In this document: piece by piece, positions 42,149 through 52,691 of the stretch
Numbering within the stretch: the stretch's first letter is position 1
Layout: each line of letters opens with the position of its first letter
From: Armigeres subalbatus
Taxonomy: Eukaryota; Arthropoda; Insecta; Diptera; Culicidae
DNA length: 64,000 bases
Direction: 5' to 3'
Assembly: GCF_024139115.2 (NCBI RefSeq)
Contig: NW_026943389.1
Location: 1 to 64,000 of the forward strand
Notes under the pieces: model-generated
The model's database searches: none
The model's input: the letters and a program-made list of their open reading frames with translations, nothing else
Told to the model about the DNA's origin: nothing
Made by a program: the position numbers and the translations under genes

Positions 42149-44905
42149 TTGAAACTTTGCACAGTTTTTCAATTTCATCTAAATCGTCATTTTTCGATAT
42201 CAAATCTTCATATTGAGTCACGACTAACTTTTCAAAAGGGTGTATGTGAAAATGGTTCAAAAATATTTAAAAAGCTGCACAGCAAAAACGGAATGTTCGA
42301 TTGTTATGATTTTTTCAGCAAAGTTAGACAACTAAATGGTGATTCTTAAGAAAATGTGCACAGTAAAAAAAAAAAATTTTGCCTTTAAAAATATCATTTT
42401 TGTCACAAAAACTCAAATATCTCAAAACCCTATCTTTTTTCGAACGGTCCATTATATTAGCTATCTACCATAAAAATTTGGTGATGGTAAACTAATAAAC
42501 AAAAAAGTTATGACATTTCAAACATTTCACAATTTTCACATATAGTAAACAAACAAAAATTTCCGTGTATTTTTTTTCGCAGTTTGATGCTGATTTTATT
42601 GTTAAGGGCCTTGCGTGAGTTAAACAAGTTGTTTGTATGATATTCCATATTTATGTATTCATCGATATTATGTATATTATATGTATAAATATTATATGAA
42701 TAAATAAATAAAAATGAATTAATATTATCCTAAGAATTAAATTAAATGTGGCAGTTACACAATGTTGTTATAGAAACTCTAAGAGTTTTGGGTTTGAATT
42801 TTGGTATGGGTTATGATATCATGAAAACAGTTTATTAATACTTATTTTTATTTATTTTTATTCAAATTTTTAAAATATCGAACACTTTTGAATTATTATC
42901 AGCACAGTTTGAGTATAGTTTGCTTTAATTTTATTTTCCGACAATGGAATGAAACAGTGAAATTTTTGGGTTCCTTGGATCGTTTTCGCGTTATTAAATT
43001 GCTCGCTGAGCTCTGAAGCCTTTATTTCGTACTCTTCAGTAGTAGTAAAACAAAATGATAATTTGGTTAAATCTTTTTCTTTTCTACATCATCTTTTTTT
43101 ACTGATACATAATCTTTTTGACCAGGCATAGCTCGACTTACTTCATCATCTTCAAAATATTGAACTACTATTTCTTTTGTCTCATCTGTTAATGCAGTAC
43201 TAGACCTAGTATTTTTGGTTGAAAGACAGTTATTCTTCAATTGTTTTGCCTCTTTTACTGTATTTCTATTGGTTTTGAACTCATCAATGGCATCCTGAAT
43301 AGACCACGAACTTGGCAGCATCGACAAAATCAATAATTTTTCTTTCCCTGTCGTGGCTGCATTCGAGAACCTTTCCTTCATATTTATAATTACCTCATCG
43401 TAGTCTGTATTTTCCACATCATCAGGTCCTAATTTGAAGAGGTTTCTTCGTACAGCTTCGTTTATTTCACGGTATTTTTTCTCCGGGTAATAAACGTAGT
43501 CCATCTTACTATATTTAATCGGAGTCACTTTTATCCCAGCTATGCCCTCGTTAAAGCGTTCGATGTTGACCTTTTGGATACACTCATCTTCCGATTGATT
43601 TGTTGAAACAGATTTCGCTGATGGTACGGTGGTTAATACTTCTGGTAATTCCTCAGTTGTTGTCGATACATCTGGCAATTCCTCAGTTGCTGTCGTTTTC
43701 GAACTTCCTGCGCTCTGCTCAACCGATGATATACAGATTGCTCTTTTGTCAACGTTTAGACGGCAGGACGTGCAAATGCGTAAATTTGTATTCAATGTGG
43801 ACATTGGAGCATAACCAGTCGCTTTCAGTTTATCTATGGTGCTTTCGGTGAGATTTCGTAACTCTTTTGAACACTTTTTCCATCAAACGGCCTACAACAG
43901 TTGAGAAAGCGGCTACTCATGTTGTTCGTAATATTTCAATAAACAAAATCACTTTTAAGTTTTACTGACTAGTTTGGTGTCATTTGCTTGACTGAAGAAA
44001 AAAATACTATAAGATCTTTAACAACCTTAGTAGTAGTAATTTTTTGCTTTTTCGTGAGCATTGTCATGGTATGTACCTATCATGCATTTGTTGTTGTTGA
44101 AGATACCCGTTTCCTCCGATCATAAAGTCTATTCTCTAAGAGGTATATTTTTGCAGGTAAACTATAGACGTACACGTGTATATAAATCTTTGATTTTGCA
44201 GCTTTTGTCTTAAAAATAACATTTCTGATATGTTTCTATCAACGTTATTATCAACAGGTTTCAACACTATTAAAAGAATTTTTCGCCAGTCACGTGCAAT
44301 GAAAATTATGACACTATCAATACTTTTGATCACAACACTGGATCGTGTCTAAGTTTGTTATAGATGCTATGAATAATTAAATCAAAATATCATGAAAACA
44401 ACTTGTTTAAATCACGTCCCTTAACAATAAAATCTGCATCAAACTGCAATTCTCGAAATAACTTACACAGAAAAAAATTTTTTTTATTGCTAAATGTGAA
44501 AATTGTGAAATGTTTGAAATGTCATAACTTTTTTGTTTATTAGTTTACCATCACCAAATTTTTATGGTAGATAGCTAATATAATGGACCGTTTTCCCTAA
44601 AAAAATTACGTTCGAAAAAAGATAGGGTTTTGAGATATTTGAGTTTTTGTGACAAAAATGATATTTTTAAAGGCAAAAAAAATTTTTTTACTGTGCACAT
44701 TTTCTTAAGATTCACCATTTAGTTGTCTAACTTTGCTGAAAAAATCATAACAATCGAACATTCCGTTTTTGCTGTGCAGCTTTTTAAATATTTTTGAACC
44801 ATTTTCACATACACCCTTTTGAAAAGTTAGTCGTGACTCAATATGAAGATTTGATATCGAAAAATGACGATTTAGATGAAATTGAAAAACTGTGCAGAGT
44901 TTCAA
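42149..44905. mobile_element. 2.76-kb DNA transposon with about 500-bp terminal inverted repeats
   Basis: 42149 to about 42650 is repeated inverted at about 44390-44905 at high identity: TTGAAACTTTGCACAG at the end, TCGATATCAAATCTTCATA, GCACAGCAAAAACGGAATGT, and TATTGTTAAGGG at the inner edge. The right arm has a small extra block near 44597. Between the arms lies a minus-strand ORF of 245 codons. No clear target duplication is seen, so the ends may be off by a few bases. Superfamily undetermined. Confidence 0.8.
43067..43920 (-). pseudogene. Cysteine-containing transposon ORF, one frameshift
   Basis: An open frame from 43804 to 43067 starts MSTLNTNLRICTSCRLNVDK. It has an acidic Ser/Thr-rich linker with two TTEELP repeats, a helical block (EVIINMKERFSNAATTGKEK), then ILSMLPSSWSIQDAIDEF and ALTDETKEIVVQYFEDDEVS, AMPGQKDYVSV. 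The SW-Q-AIDEF block resembles a helix-turn-helix seen in multicopy arthropod and cnidarian proteins. Upstream, a second frame from an ATG at 43918-43920 adds SSRFLNCCRPFDGK and joins through LRNLTESTIDKLKATGYAP, implying one lost base near 43877. Two Cys, then CTSC, suggest a zinc-binding N-terminus. The C-terminal (probably catalytic) part is absent. Confidence 0.6.
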
Positions 44906-45306
44906 ATATTTTCGAAATGGTCGCTCAGGATCGACTGACATGCCCCCGTGGAATGCCTCAACCCGAAGACGAAGTAGGCGCAATGCATGAAAGCGTCCCC
45001 TGCGATAGCCGCCGGTAGTTGGGGCACCATCAGTGCGGAAGTTTCCTTCACCGGAACTGGTGGACCACCCTCGACGCCGCCGCCGGGGGGAGTCAGGAGG
45101 ATTCGAGTTAGGAAGTTTGTGGCACGACCGCCGTGGATCAGTCAGCCAGTCGACGAATTAGCATAAGCCAGGGGCCGGAATTTAAGAAGAAGTGCATGAA
45201 CCTTTCGGGTTTTTTCTTTATTCTAATCCAAGTAGGTAAAATTTCTCTAAGTCAGCCAACTTAGCAGCTACAGATTTTTTAGCAAAATTAATTGGAAAAA
45301 GCTGCC
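44906..45306. other. Gap: GC-rich block at 44930-45180, possibly old LINE coding sequence
   Basis: The block reads GSWGTISAEVSFTGTGG and PPSTPPPGGVRRIRVRKFVA in one frame, without recognisable motifs. It could be part of the LINE into which the 42149 transposon inserted, but the two flanks cannot be joined convincingly. Confidence 0.3.
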
Positions 45307-45310
45307 TTAA

Positions 45311-45531
45311 GGTCACTCCTGACAGAATCCAAGTTTCAAACTGCTCGCTTTTTCGGGGGCACACCACTCGATACGGAGGTGGTGGACAACTATCATTTTT
45401 GTTGATTCAGCTTTACTGCGTCGCAGCATGCGTGAAAAAATAAAAATGACAGTTGTGCGTTGCTTCCGTATCGAGTGGTGTGCCCCCGAAAACGCGAGCA
45501 CTTTGAAACTTGGATTCTGTCAGGAGTGACC
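45311..45531. mobile_element. 221-bp foldback MITE with TTAA target duplication
   Basis: GGTCACTCCTGACAGAATCC and CGGGGGCACACCACTCGATA are mirrored in the right arm, giving about 90-bp arms. TTAA lies at 45307-45310 and 45532-45535. A TTAA duplication is typical of piggyBac-type mobilisation, though the end sequence is not the classical piggyBac CCC form. Confidence 0.9.
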
Positions 45532-45535
45532 TTAA

Positions 45536-47264
45536 ACTTTTGAAAACACTGGATGTTAGTATTCCGCAAAATAAAAAAAAGTTTTCCATGTAATGAGCCA
45601 CCTATTCTTCGATAGCACCATAATGATGGTCTTACTATTCCAAACAACTTTGTGAAACAACTTTTTGTTTTCCAAAAACCAGAGGCCAAGAGCTTAAAGC
45701 CTCTTGCATTGCTTTCTCGTTAATGCGCACCAAAATTTATTTCGAAGTTTCATATTACATTATTTTAAAAGAAAAAAAAATATTTTGAAATTGCAAAATA
45801 TCCTGAGAAAATACAAAATAATTTCCTGAGAAATTTTTGAAGAATTTCCCGAGGAATTTGTGGAAATTTCGTTTTATTTTGAAATCCATGAAAATTTTCC
45901 GGGAAAATCAGAAGAGTTTTCTGGCTCGAATAACTACCCGCGGAAATTCGGAAGAACTTCCTGTCGAAATTTGGAATAATTTCCCATGGAATTAATGATA
46001 ATATTTTACTTCTACTTCAATTTCCGAAGCCATTATTGAAAACATTTTCGTTGCCTGAAATTGGTTGCAATGCATCAAATGTCCAAGTGCATAAAATTAA
46101 ATTGAATAAGCATGAAAAATAGGATGATTAAAGACCGTATCCAACTCAAAGTATGCCATTACTCATCTGGCCAATAATGTGTGCACCACCAGTCAGTGCA
46201 GTGTGACAGATTTTCTATAGACTTCGAGTATGGCAGGACGGTTGAATTATCCTGAGTTTCCGCTAAAATAATAATAATCAAATGCGGAATGCTTCACGCT
46301 TCTCATGGAACCAAATGAATTGCGAAGGTTACTGAAGCGAAACGACTATTATATTATGGATCTGGCAAGGTGATGTACTGCACATGCTCTGCGATACTGA
46401 TTGTCTGGTCGCATTATGCTGAGGGAATATAGGTTGGTTGTGGACCCCACAAGGAATCTTTTGGCGACTTAGGTGGGATGCAGTACAAGACTTCATTGCA
46501 AAATAAAGCTGGAAACAGGCAATGGCTAAACATTACATAAGGTAACAAAAACGGAAGAACTTTTTTTTAAACTCTACTTTTGTGAATTTTGATACAGGGA
46601 TCACTTCTTCTCTTCACTTCACTCGAGCTGTATTCAATGATAAGAATCTTATCTAACTAGTTTGATGAGAACCAGTTCGCGCACTTGCGTGAGAACAAAA
46701 GTAGCACAAACAGGACTTCAAAATACAACCGCAACAGTAAAGCCTTCAGACGCTTAAGATGACGTCGAATCATTAACTATACATATTCTAAATTTCAAAT
46801 ACAAATATCAATTAATATAAATATGTTCATGGTATCCAACAATTCAGATGAATAATTTCTACGTGGGATCATCGGTGCGCGACAATGATCAATTTGTAAC
46901 ACTCGATCATTCACAAGCCGTTTTCGAAGCTATTTGCCATCGACGCCGAGCGTGTTGTGACTACGTGACGGTATGAATCGCAATCATGCATGTTTGTCGC
47001 TAGTGTGTCGGAACTAGTGACACCTGCTGTAGCATTAATCGATTTGTTCCTTTCCACACGCAATCACACGTGGTGTGTGAGTTAATAGAGAGACTGGTGC
47101 TGGCGAATATCAACGTATGGCGATGACATCTTGATGGGCAGCGAAGGCACCGCCACCCAAGTCGGATGTATCGCTTTTAATTGTGGACTTGCGTGTAAAT
47201 TGGCATTCGTGATCTTCTCCTGTAGCGGAAAGAAAGCGTGAAGAATGGGACGGAGAAAACTCAC
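45536..47264. other. Gap: mostly unique; degenerate GAATTTCC repeats at 45790-46000
   Basis: 45780-46010 consists of TTTCCTGAGAAATTTTTGAA-type degenerate repeats like those at 54990. 46100-47260 is unique-looking, moderately AT-rich and TE-free. It could be host intron or intergenic sequence around the candidate exon. Confidence 0.4.
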
Positions 47265-47339
47265 CTGTAATATGCCAATTAGTAACGTTGTATAGAAAAA
47301 CCTTGTCAACCGCATCGTTCAATCTTGGTGTTGCCGAAT
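47265..47339 (-). CDS. Candidate 75-bp internal exon of an unrecognised host gene
   Basis: On the minus strand a pyrimidine-rich stretch ending CTCTCTCATGTTTCAG precedes the segment, and CATATTACAG followed by GTGAGT closes it: good acceptor and donor signals. The enclosed 75 bp are open in the phase reading SATPRLNDAVDKVFLYNVTN then WHIT. With two leading bases and one trailing base its length is a multiple of three, so it could be skipped without a frame change. There is no TE similarity and no recognisable domain. It could be chance. Flanking exons are not visible in the window. Confidence 0.3.
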
Positions 47340-48490
47340 CTGAAACATGAGAGAGAAGTTGAAATTATTTCATATTTAAATGGTCCATTGAGATAAAACT
47401 GAAAAATTATGGGACAAAAGTTGAAAACGATGTCATTTGCCAGTCATAAAAGCATTAGTAGAGCAAGGAAGAGCATTTTGGCAGCAATCCAGCAGCAATT
47501 TCCGTCTCAATAGTCTGCATTGCAACCGAATTATTTAGTTTTAGTGCTTGGCCAGTAACTAGAGGTTTTATTCATGGACAGACACTTCTGTCAATTAATA
47601 AAGCAAATCGCCATGTGTTTTGAATACGGATTACAATTTTGTAAATGGAAATAAGGGTGCTACTCAAATTGTGTTTTTTTATGGTCGATACAATGGCAGA
47701 TGTCCCTTGCTATTAATCAGTTATCACAAAGCTCGATCTGATCAGACGTCAATCGATGTGATCACTATTGATTATCGGAAAGTTCGATAAGTATTTTATT
47801 GTAGAAGGGATTTAAAGCTGGTTCTCAGAACCAAGCCCCCATCTAAAACCATGGATCCCGTAACACTGGGTAGATCAGTGTGTTACGGTGTAAGATCTAC
47901 CAAACAGAGCCCTGGCTTAATCCAATTTATGAGTTAGCGCAATAAGTTGTGGTAATTAAGGATTCATTGTATTTAGTCCTCGCTACCAACAGCAGTCTTT
48001 GAAGAAAACATTAACTTTACCCAGCATATAGTTGAAAGACTTAATACGTACTAACTCTTCATTAACTGATGAACAATGGTAGTGAGAGGAACACACGGAA
48101 ATTCTTGTTACTGAACAAATTCTCTAGATTGTAATGGTCTTGTAGATAGAGCTAAATCCCGGGTTTTGTGCGTTTTACTGGTGATATTCTAGAAGCAAGA
48201 CAAGGATGTGGCTAGGGCTCCGATGCATGGCCAAACAGTATTACTGTTTTGTTTTCTCAAGAAAGGATTGATTTCCTATTGATAAGAGGCGCACCATCAA
48301 TGAGATTGCTCTCTGTCATAATGTCATAATTGTCATAATGCTCTTGAGAAAACAAAACAAGAACTGTATCGAAACCGATACTGCATTGCTTCTCAATAGT
48401 AATGGAGTAATTCGACATGCACTTATACACTAAGAATACGGGTAACGCTACAATATATCTGGTCGCAGTGGCACACCCGAACAGGAAAAC
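47340..48490. other. Gap: unique AT-rich sequence, no gene recognised
   Basis: A small imperfect hairpin around CCGTAACAC and GTGTTACGG lies near 47868-47898. No ORF has a recognisable domain. Confidence 0.4.
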
Positions 48491-48495
48491 AAAAA

Positions 48496-49810
48496 CCATG
48501 GATTCGCTGAGGAAACGGAACTTCTTCATCGACATCACTGGCATTCGCAAGTTAAGGGACGAAAGTATCTTCAACTTCATCGCAAAAAAAACCTGAATTT
48601 TAAAACCAGTGGATGTAGCTGCTATCCAGATTGATCGAATCAAAGGCAAAGTATTTGTGGAGCTACGGACGCAGGAAGCTACACATGAGGTTATAGTGGA
48701 ACAATACGACAACAAATACGTGCCAACAGCAATGGAACTACTCACCGTATCCGGCTGTACGTCGAGGACGGAGGTACGGACGTAAAACTGCATCATTTGC
48801 CGCCTAAGATGCCCGAAGAGTGGATTGTAGAATATCTCTCATACTACGGAGAGATCATCAGCATCAAGCACGAAATGTGTCGTTCGCAATTCTTCTCCCA
48901 AACACCTAGCAAGGTGCATATCGTACGCATCAAAGGATACAGTAGCCACTGCACTTAAACTAATCAAATTCAACATGTAGGCACTGTAACCAGGAAGTCC
49001 ATTTCGGTACCAGCTGTGGAGAAAACCGATCGAAACTATCTAAGCAAAACAAAAGCTCATCACTCTATTCCAGAGCACTTGCTGGTTCATCGCCAGATAT
49101 ATGTAAGCGAAACCGGAGTTGACAAAAACGCGCCGCTAGAAACACACTCACTGACACAACAAAATCACTTCAAACGTCCAGCTTCAGTACTCGATACAGA
49201 AACCCGGGAGAAAGCAGTGAATACCATAACCACGGAGACCGAGTGTACGACTGAAGAACCTGTAAAGCAAATCGCCAAAATCGACAAGGAGTAGCGTAGT
49301 GAGTGACCGACCGCTTATCACACCAACGAACAGCAGATCCAGTTCTCTTACTAGAGGATCGGAGAAGCATTCGATGGAGATTTCGGACGAGTTACTAGAC
49401 AACATGAGAGCACGACGATCATCAACGACCAAACAAGACGACAAGTAACTCAACGGACTATGGGTGACTTAAATACTATGCCAAATTATACTTATACTTT
49501 TGCAACAATGAATCTTAACGGCATAAGTAACACAAACAAAATTAACGCACTGAGAGCTTTCGTCTACACACTAAAATTAGATATTATAGCGTTCCAAGAG
49601 GTAGTGGGAGAATGTATAAATATTCCTGGATATCAAATGATAATGAATATCAATGAAACACAGCGTGACACAGCGATAGGAATGCGTAATAGTATTGATG
49701 TTAGATGAGTAGATCGTAGCTTGGATTCAATGGTTATATGCATAGAATTGGGAAATGACGAACATTTGGTGAAGGTGGTGAACATTTACCGCGCAACAGA
49801 ATCGCGCGAG
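48496..49810 (+). pseudogene. I/LOA-like LINE: ORF1 with zinc knuckle and start of ORF2 endonuclease
   Basis: ORF1 begins at an ATG (48496) with MDSLRKRNFFIDITG. It has a stop at about 48592 and frame changes, then VKLHHLPPKMPEEWIVEYLS with YYGEIISIKHE, an RRM-like layout I know from mosquito I/LOA-group ORF1. A CCHC knuckle CRHCNQEVHFGTSC (CX2CX4HX4C) follows near 48980, then a Thr/Glu-rich tail ending near 49294. ORF2 starts near 49475: TYTFATMNLNGISNTNKINA, LKLDIIAFQEVVG (APE glutamate), IPGYQMIMNINETQRDTAIG, with a stop at 49706. At about 49810 it is joined to a truncated RTE copy and does not resume. Confidence 0.7.
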
Positions 49811-51737
49811 AGATACTCGGTACGCGGTGGAACGTTATCGACGGAAGCGGAGATAGCAGACCCGCCTTTTTCAGGAGAAAAAACGCCGCCTGGAAGAAGC
49901 GGAACAGCTGTGCCGTTCTCAAGAAACACGCAAGTTCTATCAGAAGCTCAACGCATCCCGCAAAGGCTTCGTGCCGCGAGGCGAAAGGTGCAGGGATAAG
50001 GATGGGAGCATCTTGACGGACCAGCGTGTGGTGATCGAAAGGTTGAAGCAGCACTACAAAGATCATTTAAATGGTGCTGAAAGTACAGGCAGTGAAAGTC
50101 AAGGCAGCGGAGGAGATGACTACCTCAGTTCAGCGGATGATGGAAGCCAACCAGCCCCACCCTTGAGAGAAGCTAAAGATGCCATCCAACAGCTAAAGAC
50201 CAATAAAGCAGCTGGTAAGGATCGTATCGGAGCTGAGCTCATCAAAATGGGCCCGGAAAAGCTCGCCACTTGCCTGCACAAACTGATAATCAGAATCTGG
50301 GAAACTGAACAGCTACCGGAGGAGTGGAAGGAAAGGGTTATATGCCCCATCTACAAGAAAGGCGATAAGCTGGAGTGTGAGAACTTTCGAGCGATCACCA
50401 TCCTTAATGCCGCCTAAAAAGTGATATCTCAGATCACCTTCCGACGTCTGTCACCATTAGTGAATGAGTTCGTGGGAAGTTATCAAGCCGGCCTCGTTGA
50501 CGGCCGCTCGATAACGGACCAGATCTTCCCTGTACGGCAAATCCTTCAAAAATGCCATAGACCGCGTAGAGCTATGGGGATGTCCATATACCACGTAGAC
50601 AGGTTTTGATCAGTTTTAGATACTCCCCTCCCCCAGCGTGGACAATTGATCATACAAATTTTCAAAAAAAATGTATGAACCATTGACATTCACTATATCC
50701 CTCCTCCCCCATAAACTGTCCACGTGGTATATGGCAGCCCCTATGGAAAATTATGGACGAGAACAGCTTCCCTGGGAAGCTTACCAGACTGATCAAAGCA
50801 ATGGTGGATGGTGTGTCAAACTGTGTGAAGATTTCTGGCGAAAACTCCAGTTCGTTCGAATCTCGCCGGGGACTAAGACAAGGTGAAAGACTTTTGTGCC
50901 TGTTGTTCAACAATGCGCTAGAAGTGGTCATGCGGAGAGCCGGGTGTAACAGCCGGGGTACGATTTTCAACAGATCCAATTAATTTTTTTTCGCGGATGA
51001 CATGAACATTGCCGGCCGAACATTTGGTAAGGTGGCAGAACTATACACCCGCCTGAAACGTGGAGCAACAAAAGCTGGACTGGTGGTGAATGCGTCAAAG
51101 ACAAAGTACATGCTTGTGGGCGGACCCGAGCGCGACAGAGCCCGCCTGGGAAGCAGTGTTACGATAAACGGGGGTACCTTCGAGGTTGTCGAGGAATTCG
51201 TCTACCTTGGATCCTTGCTAACGGCTGATAACAATGTTAGTCGTGAAATACGAAAGCGCGTAACCGCGAAAACTGCGTTCAAAAAAGATTCACCTCCGCA
51301 TCAAATGTGTCATGTACAAGACGCTAATAAGACCGATAGTCCTCTACGGACATGAAACATGGACAATGCTCGAGGAGGACTTGCAAGCACTCGGAGTATT
51401 CAAGAGACGGGTGATTAGGACCATCTTTGTTGGTGTGCAAAAAGACGTGTGGCGGCGAATAATGAACCATGAGCTCGCCCAGCTCTACGGTGAACCAGTA
51501 TCCAGAAGGTAGCTAAAGCCGGAAGGGTTCGATGGATAGGGCATGTGGCAAGAATGCCGGACAGCAGGACCCTTTAAAGATAGTGTTCGCTTCCGATCTG
51601 GCAGTTACGAGACGGCGTGGAGCGCAGCGAGCGAGGTGGGCAAACCTGGTGCAAAACGACTTGGCGAGCGTGGAGCGTTGGCGTCAAATCGTTGATTCAG
51701 TGTTATCTGTTTAGATGTAAACTAAATAAATGAAAAT
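49811..51737 (+). pseudogene. RTE copy of the 19579 subfamily, 5'-truncated, motif A deleted
   Basis: Sequence follows the 19579 copy from its linker (GTGGAACGTTATCGACGGAA at 49828) to the 3' tail. YKKGDKLECENFRAITILN is intact, but TAC becomes a stop at about 50417. About 60 bp encoding the motif A aspartate block are missing at 50557, and a 164-bp MITE is inserted at 50577-50740. The text resumes with ENSFPGKLTRLIKAMVDG, a frameshifted FADDMNIAG near 50994, and the C-terminal region to a stop at 51714. The tail is TAAATGAAAATGAAG. It joins directly to the LINE at 49810, which fits a 5'-truncated insertion. Confidence 0.85.
50577..50740. mobile_element. 164-bp MITE with GGGATGTCCATATACCACG ends, nested in the RTE copy
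   Basis: The left end GGGATGTCCATATACCACGT is mirrored at the right (inverted GGGCTGCCATATACCACGTG). CTATG lies at 50572-50576 and 50741-50745, and the intact RTE copy reads GAGCTATGGAAAATTATGG at the site, which fixes the insertion. A 5-bp (possibly longer, decayed) duplication leaves the superfamily open. Confidence 0.85.
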
Positions 51738-51744
51738 GAAGAAA

Positions 51745-51837
51745 AAGGCAAAGTTACCGCTAGGTGGATTAATTAGGTTTTTGGTAAACTACTTTTTTTG
51801 TTCAGTTTCAACAGAATTTAATAACAATGGGAAGTTC
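51745..51837 (-). repeat. Fragment of the 33889 retroposon family
   Basis: GAAAAAGGCAAAGTTACCGC and TAGGTGGATTAATTAGGTTT match the two ends of that family on the minus strand with the interior deleted. Confidence 0.5.
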
Positions 51838-51848
51838 AGTACCGCATT

Positions 51849-52246
51849 CTTCTTCTTCTTATTGACATTACATCCTCCACTGGGACATTGCCGCCTCGCT
51901 GCTTAGTGTTCATTAAGCACTTCCACAGTTATTAGCCACGAGGTTTCTAAGCCACGTTACAATTTTGCATTCGTATATCATGAGGCTAACACGATGATAC
52001 TTTTATCCCCAGGGAAGTCGAGACAATTTCCAAACCGAAAATTGCCTAGACCGGCAACGGGAATCGACACCAGTCACCCTCAGCATGGTCTTGCTTTATG
52101 ACCGCGCATCTTACCGCTAATTCTAACCTGGCAACAGGTTGATCGATAGCTGAGCACTGCTCAGGATGGAGATCATTCTAATCGACCCTTTGCACCACCG
52201 GAGGTGTACAGGATTCATAAGTAAAAATCTTACCGCTAGGCTAAGG
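51849..52246 (-). mobile_element. Feilai-type SINE with 11-bp target duplication and an internal insert
   Basis: AGTACCGCATT flanks it at 51838-51848 and 52247-52257. On the minus strand the head CCTTAGCCTAGCGGTAAGA is split from the remaining tRNA-like part by a 109-bp insert bounded by a 10-bp repeat (AGCGGTAAGA). The body and GAA tail are otherwise complete, with slight changes in the B box (GGTGTCGATTCCC). Matching duplications show that the SINE inserted first and the 109-bp segment later. Confidence 0.9.
52119..52227 (+). ncRNA. Possible retroposed small structured RNA (pseudogene), unidentified
   Basis: This 109-bp segment sits in the Feilai head between TCTTACCGCT at 52109-52118 and the same 10 bp at 52228-52237, and ends in GTAAAAA. 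It can fold into hairpins: CCTG-GCAA-CAGG with a GNRA-type loop, CTGAGCA with TGCTCAG, and CACC-ACCGGA-GGTG. A duplication plus A-rich 3' end indicates retroposition. I do not recognise the RNA (it does not look like U1, U2, U4, U5, U6 or 7SL from memory). It could also be a SINE fragment. Confidence 0.4.
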
Positions 52247-52257
52247 AGTACCGCATT

Positions 52258-52689
52258 ACACTCCAATAGTCTTTACTTGAATATGCCGTCAAACACAATT
52301 TACGTAACATTTGCCCATAATACTAGAAAAAATCAATATCAGTGAAAAGCAATATCTTTTATTGTTATAAAAGAAATCCTAATGAAATATCCAATAAATA
52401 AAATTCGATTTCGGTAATGTTACACTATGCTGCTTTTTGAATTTGTGGTATACGTACCTTTGGTAGTTTAAGAAACTCTACTCTGTTACTTTTTACTCCA
52501 GAAGCTGAAACCAACACTATTAGTGCTTTTTATCATTTTAGAAAATCAGTGTTATGGCTTGAATATACTAAATCGTTGCCTGTGACTTTTATATACATAC
52601 TACGGAAACTTTCATATGACCAAAAGGATTTTATCCAACACAAACAGGCTTATTGCCAGCTAAAAAGTGATCAAATTCCGTTAGTTTTG
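52258..52689. other. Gap: AT-rich, no feature recognised
   Basis: No ORF or repeat relative is supported here. Confidence 0.4.
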
Positions 52690-52691
52690 TA

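Noticed and set aside
47866..47900. Small hairpin CCGTAACAC with GTGTTACGG
   Set aside because: Imperfect and isolated, with no second copy or regulatory context.
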